64,000 nucleotides of DNA, taken from positions 3,472,001 through 3,536,000 of the forward strand of contig OX637799.1 of NCBI GenBank assembly GCA_951802425.1, written 5' to 3'. Below the pieces are notes generated by a model that saw only the letters and a program-made list of their open reading frames with translations, was not told where the DNA came from and did no database searches. Positions 62,062 through 64,000 of the stretch are shown here, piece after piece. Numbering within the stretch: the first letter of the stretch is position 1; each line of letters begins with the position of its first letter. This DNA comes from Clavaria fumosa. Lineage: Eukaryota > Basidiomycota > Agaricomycetes > Agaricales > Clavariaceae. The translations under genes and the position numbers were made by a program.

Positions 62062-64000
62062 CTGTTTTACATGCCAGTTAGCAGTCCTGTACCTGGTTGT
62101 CATCGAGTATATAATACAGTTATATCTGACTTGAATATTCAAATTATGTAATACCAACTGTCCAGGCATGGGCTCATGCACACCTCATGGCCTCAGTGCT
62201 GCCTCTGAGACTTGAACATTCTTGAACCACTACTTATGACTGACAACTCACAGTTTCTATCCAGCATGCTCTTCAAGCTTTGGATACAACTTTTGGCTGC
62301 TATTGAAGGTGTAGTACACTCAAAGATGGGTGAAGCTGAACAATCATTTTTCCAACAAATCCAGGATCATGATGAAGCCTAGCAGAGGCATGAAGAAGAG
62401 GCATGCGCTGGCATTCGCTGAGTCCTGCTGCGCCAACAGCAGTGCCTGCATAAACGAGTGGTACAGCATGGGCATGTGGTGCTGGGTCACCGCCACGACC
62501 AAGAGCACATCTGCAACCTCTCGCACGAGCCGCAGCGTCTGCGCCTCGCCCTCCCAGAATGCACACAGCTTGCACTAGCACATCTTCAGCAGGCTCAGCA
62601 CTGCATATGGTGTGAACACGATGTGTGTGTCTGGAGAATGCCTGAGACCCAAGCCTGTCCTGGATGATCAGCACACATGCTGTTCACGTGCTCAGAGGTT
62701 CCAGATGACGCAGGCAGGCTTCAGGTGAGCTGCTCCTTATCATACATCAATACATTTTGATAGAAAGCAATAAATATTCATATCTGCATACTTTGGAACC
62801 TACCTGACCTGCAGAAGGTTCCTTTGTCCTTTGTTTTGGTGTTGATGTTGAGCAGAAGGGGTTACCAAATGGCCATGCTGCTCATTACCACTTGCGCTTT
62901 TGATGCACATCCAAATGCATGGCACATGCACACAACTTGTATGCCACTTGAAGGCTGTGTGGTTGCTGATGAGGCCTAATTAGACAATGGATAAGTCACA
63001 CAGGTGGTTGAGGGAAAGTGATGGCTGTCATGCCTGAACACCATAGCAGACAATTTTGATACCAAAATATTATATTATATTATATGTCACAAGTGGTCAC
63101 ACAAGGCACAATAACAGAACAACTACAAGAACAGCTACAAGAACAGCACACATTTTCACATAAAAGAACAGTTAGATCTGTGCCATGTCTATAAGATCCA
63201 TTCCCTACAGTGTAATACTCTTCCTTTGACCAAGGATTCTCCTGAAGTGCATTTTGGCTGCTGTGTGTATGGCTCATACTTGTTACAGTCATGCTACCAG
63301 ATATTATACCAGATATTATGTGCAAATGCTAAAATTTTTATACTGGGTTGTCTCAAAAGTTGCCCTGCAGTGAGACAAAGTGTGAGACATAAGGTAATCA
63401 CACAAACCTAGTAGCTGAAAGACTGATAATAGTGGTTGAAGCCTTGACAATAGTAGGCAGCCATTATGGAGGTATGAGGTTGGAGTTAGTGATGATCTTG
63501 TTGATGCCACCAATTCACATATAGTCCTAGCTGATATTGGAGATTGACCATAATATTCAAGCAGGCTGATATTCCCAAAACCCTATCAATGATGTCATCA
63601 CAGGTCAGCCAACATGAAGGTCAGGATACAGGATTTGGCACACTGGGATCAGGCTGATTTGATAATGCAACACCAATACATAGGTCTTGGCCAATGTTCA
63701 AGCCAGTAGATTGTGCAGATTTAATCTTGAGCCAACATTATATCTTTGTTCCATGCATCTCTGGTAGCTATGGTTTTATCAACAGGTGCCAATACTACAA
63801 TCTTGATTGGGCCATAAAGAAAAGTTCACCACCATGTGACTTCAAATTGTTTTTGACTCACCTGAGTTCTTGGCCATTAATTTGCCTCACTTCCATTGAA
63901 CTCTGCTACCCAACCCTGTTGCACAAGGTGAGTTGCTACTAATCTCTTGTGCACCCTTGAGCTATGATTTGGCCAAGGGTTGACACTACAGCCCTTGTCC
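62062..64000. other. 3' flank of the right JmjC gene and non-genic tail
   Basis: No gene could be supported. A ~200-bp CpG-rich, GC-rich island (about 62390-62580) stands out from CpG-poor surroundings. On the minus strand it is open with a hydrophobic peptide-like frame (62526 to 62344), possibly a captured gene fragment. About 63120-63195 repeats words from 49985-50060. From about 63550 to the end, TTGGCCAA, CTTGGCCA and GGTCAGCCAACATG words recall the decayed margins of the GGCC satellite at 12-16 kb. Confidence 0.45.

Overview
This window is eukaryotic and fungal, almost certainly from a mushroom-forming basidiomycete (Agaricomycetes). Real genes are split by GT-AG introns of about 47-60 nt with CTNA-type branch points. 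Most of the window is transposon-derived, and the element types (KDZ with CxC2, Plavaka-like, chromodomain Ty3/gypsy, and expanded TET/JBP and JmjC dioxygenases) are typical of that group. Only two ordinary host genes are clear: a RIF1 orthologue (8 exons, minus strand, 7890 to 2944) and a small secreted Kre9/Knh1-like protein (3 exons, 9403-9977).

Layout. 1-620: 5' part of a retroelement-like gene running off the left edge. 1073-2126: a 1-kb near-perfect palindrome. 2944-7890: RIF1. 9403-9977: small secreted protein. 10.7-12.1 kb: old LTR and Plavaka-like remnants. 12.1-16.0 kb: a GGCC-rich 131-bp satellite with higher-order structure. 16.2-21.0 kb: a KDZ transposase gene and a convergent, intact TET/JBP-type 2OG-Fe(II) dioxygenase gene. 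21.2-24.7 kb: a young CpG-rich element with two 725-bp LTRs in inverted orientation. 25.4-29.8 kb: an old CpG-depleted relative with pol on the minus strand. 29.8-36.8 kb: a second Ty3/gypsy family on the plus strand. 36.8-39.7 and 45.3-45.9 kb: a third gypsy element (minus strand), split by a complete gypsy insertion at 39685-45272 with a 5-bp target duplication. 47.6-49.8 kb: another old relative of the first family, with a huge hexanucleotide expansion. 49.9-62.1 kb: a 12-kb palindromic locus with two head-to-head JmjC-dioxygenase genes around satellite arrays. 62.1-64.0 kb: non-genic DNA with a small CpG-rich island and satellite relics.

The most unusual content is of three kinds. First, two unrelated Ty3/gypsy families each carry, between pol and the 3' LTR, an ORF on the opposite strand encoding a coiled-coil protein with a paired CX2CX6C zinc-finger-like module. 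Second, the two JmjC genes are essentially identical in their 5' halves but strongly diverged in their catalytic 3' halves, and the satellite upstream of each is built of units that look like a mini-exon plus GT...AG mini-intron. Third, a candidate 5-methylcytosine oxidase (TET/JBP) lies beside a KDZ transposase in a neighbourhood whose old repeats have lost almost all CpG while young ones keep it, as expected from DNA methylation and deamination.

Exon coordinates were derived by hand from splice consensus and phase. Where a junction does not close in frame this is stated. All family assignments rest on motif recognition, not on searches.
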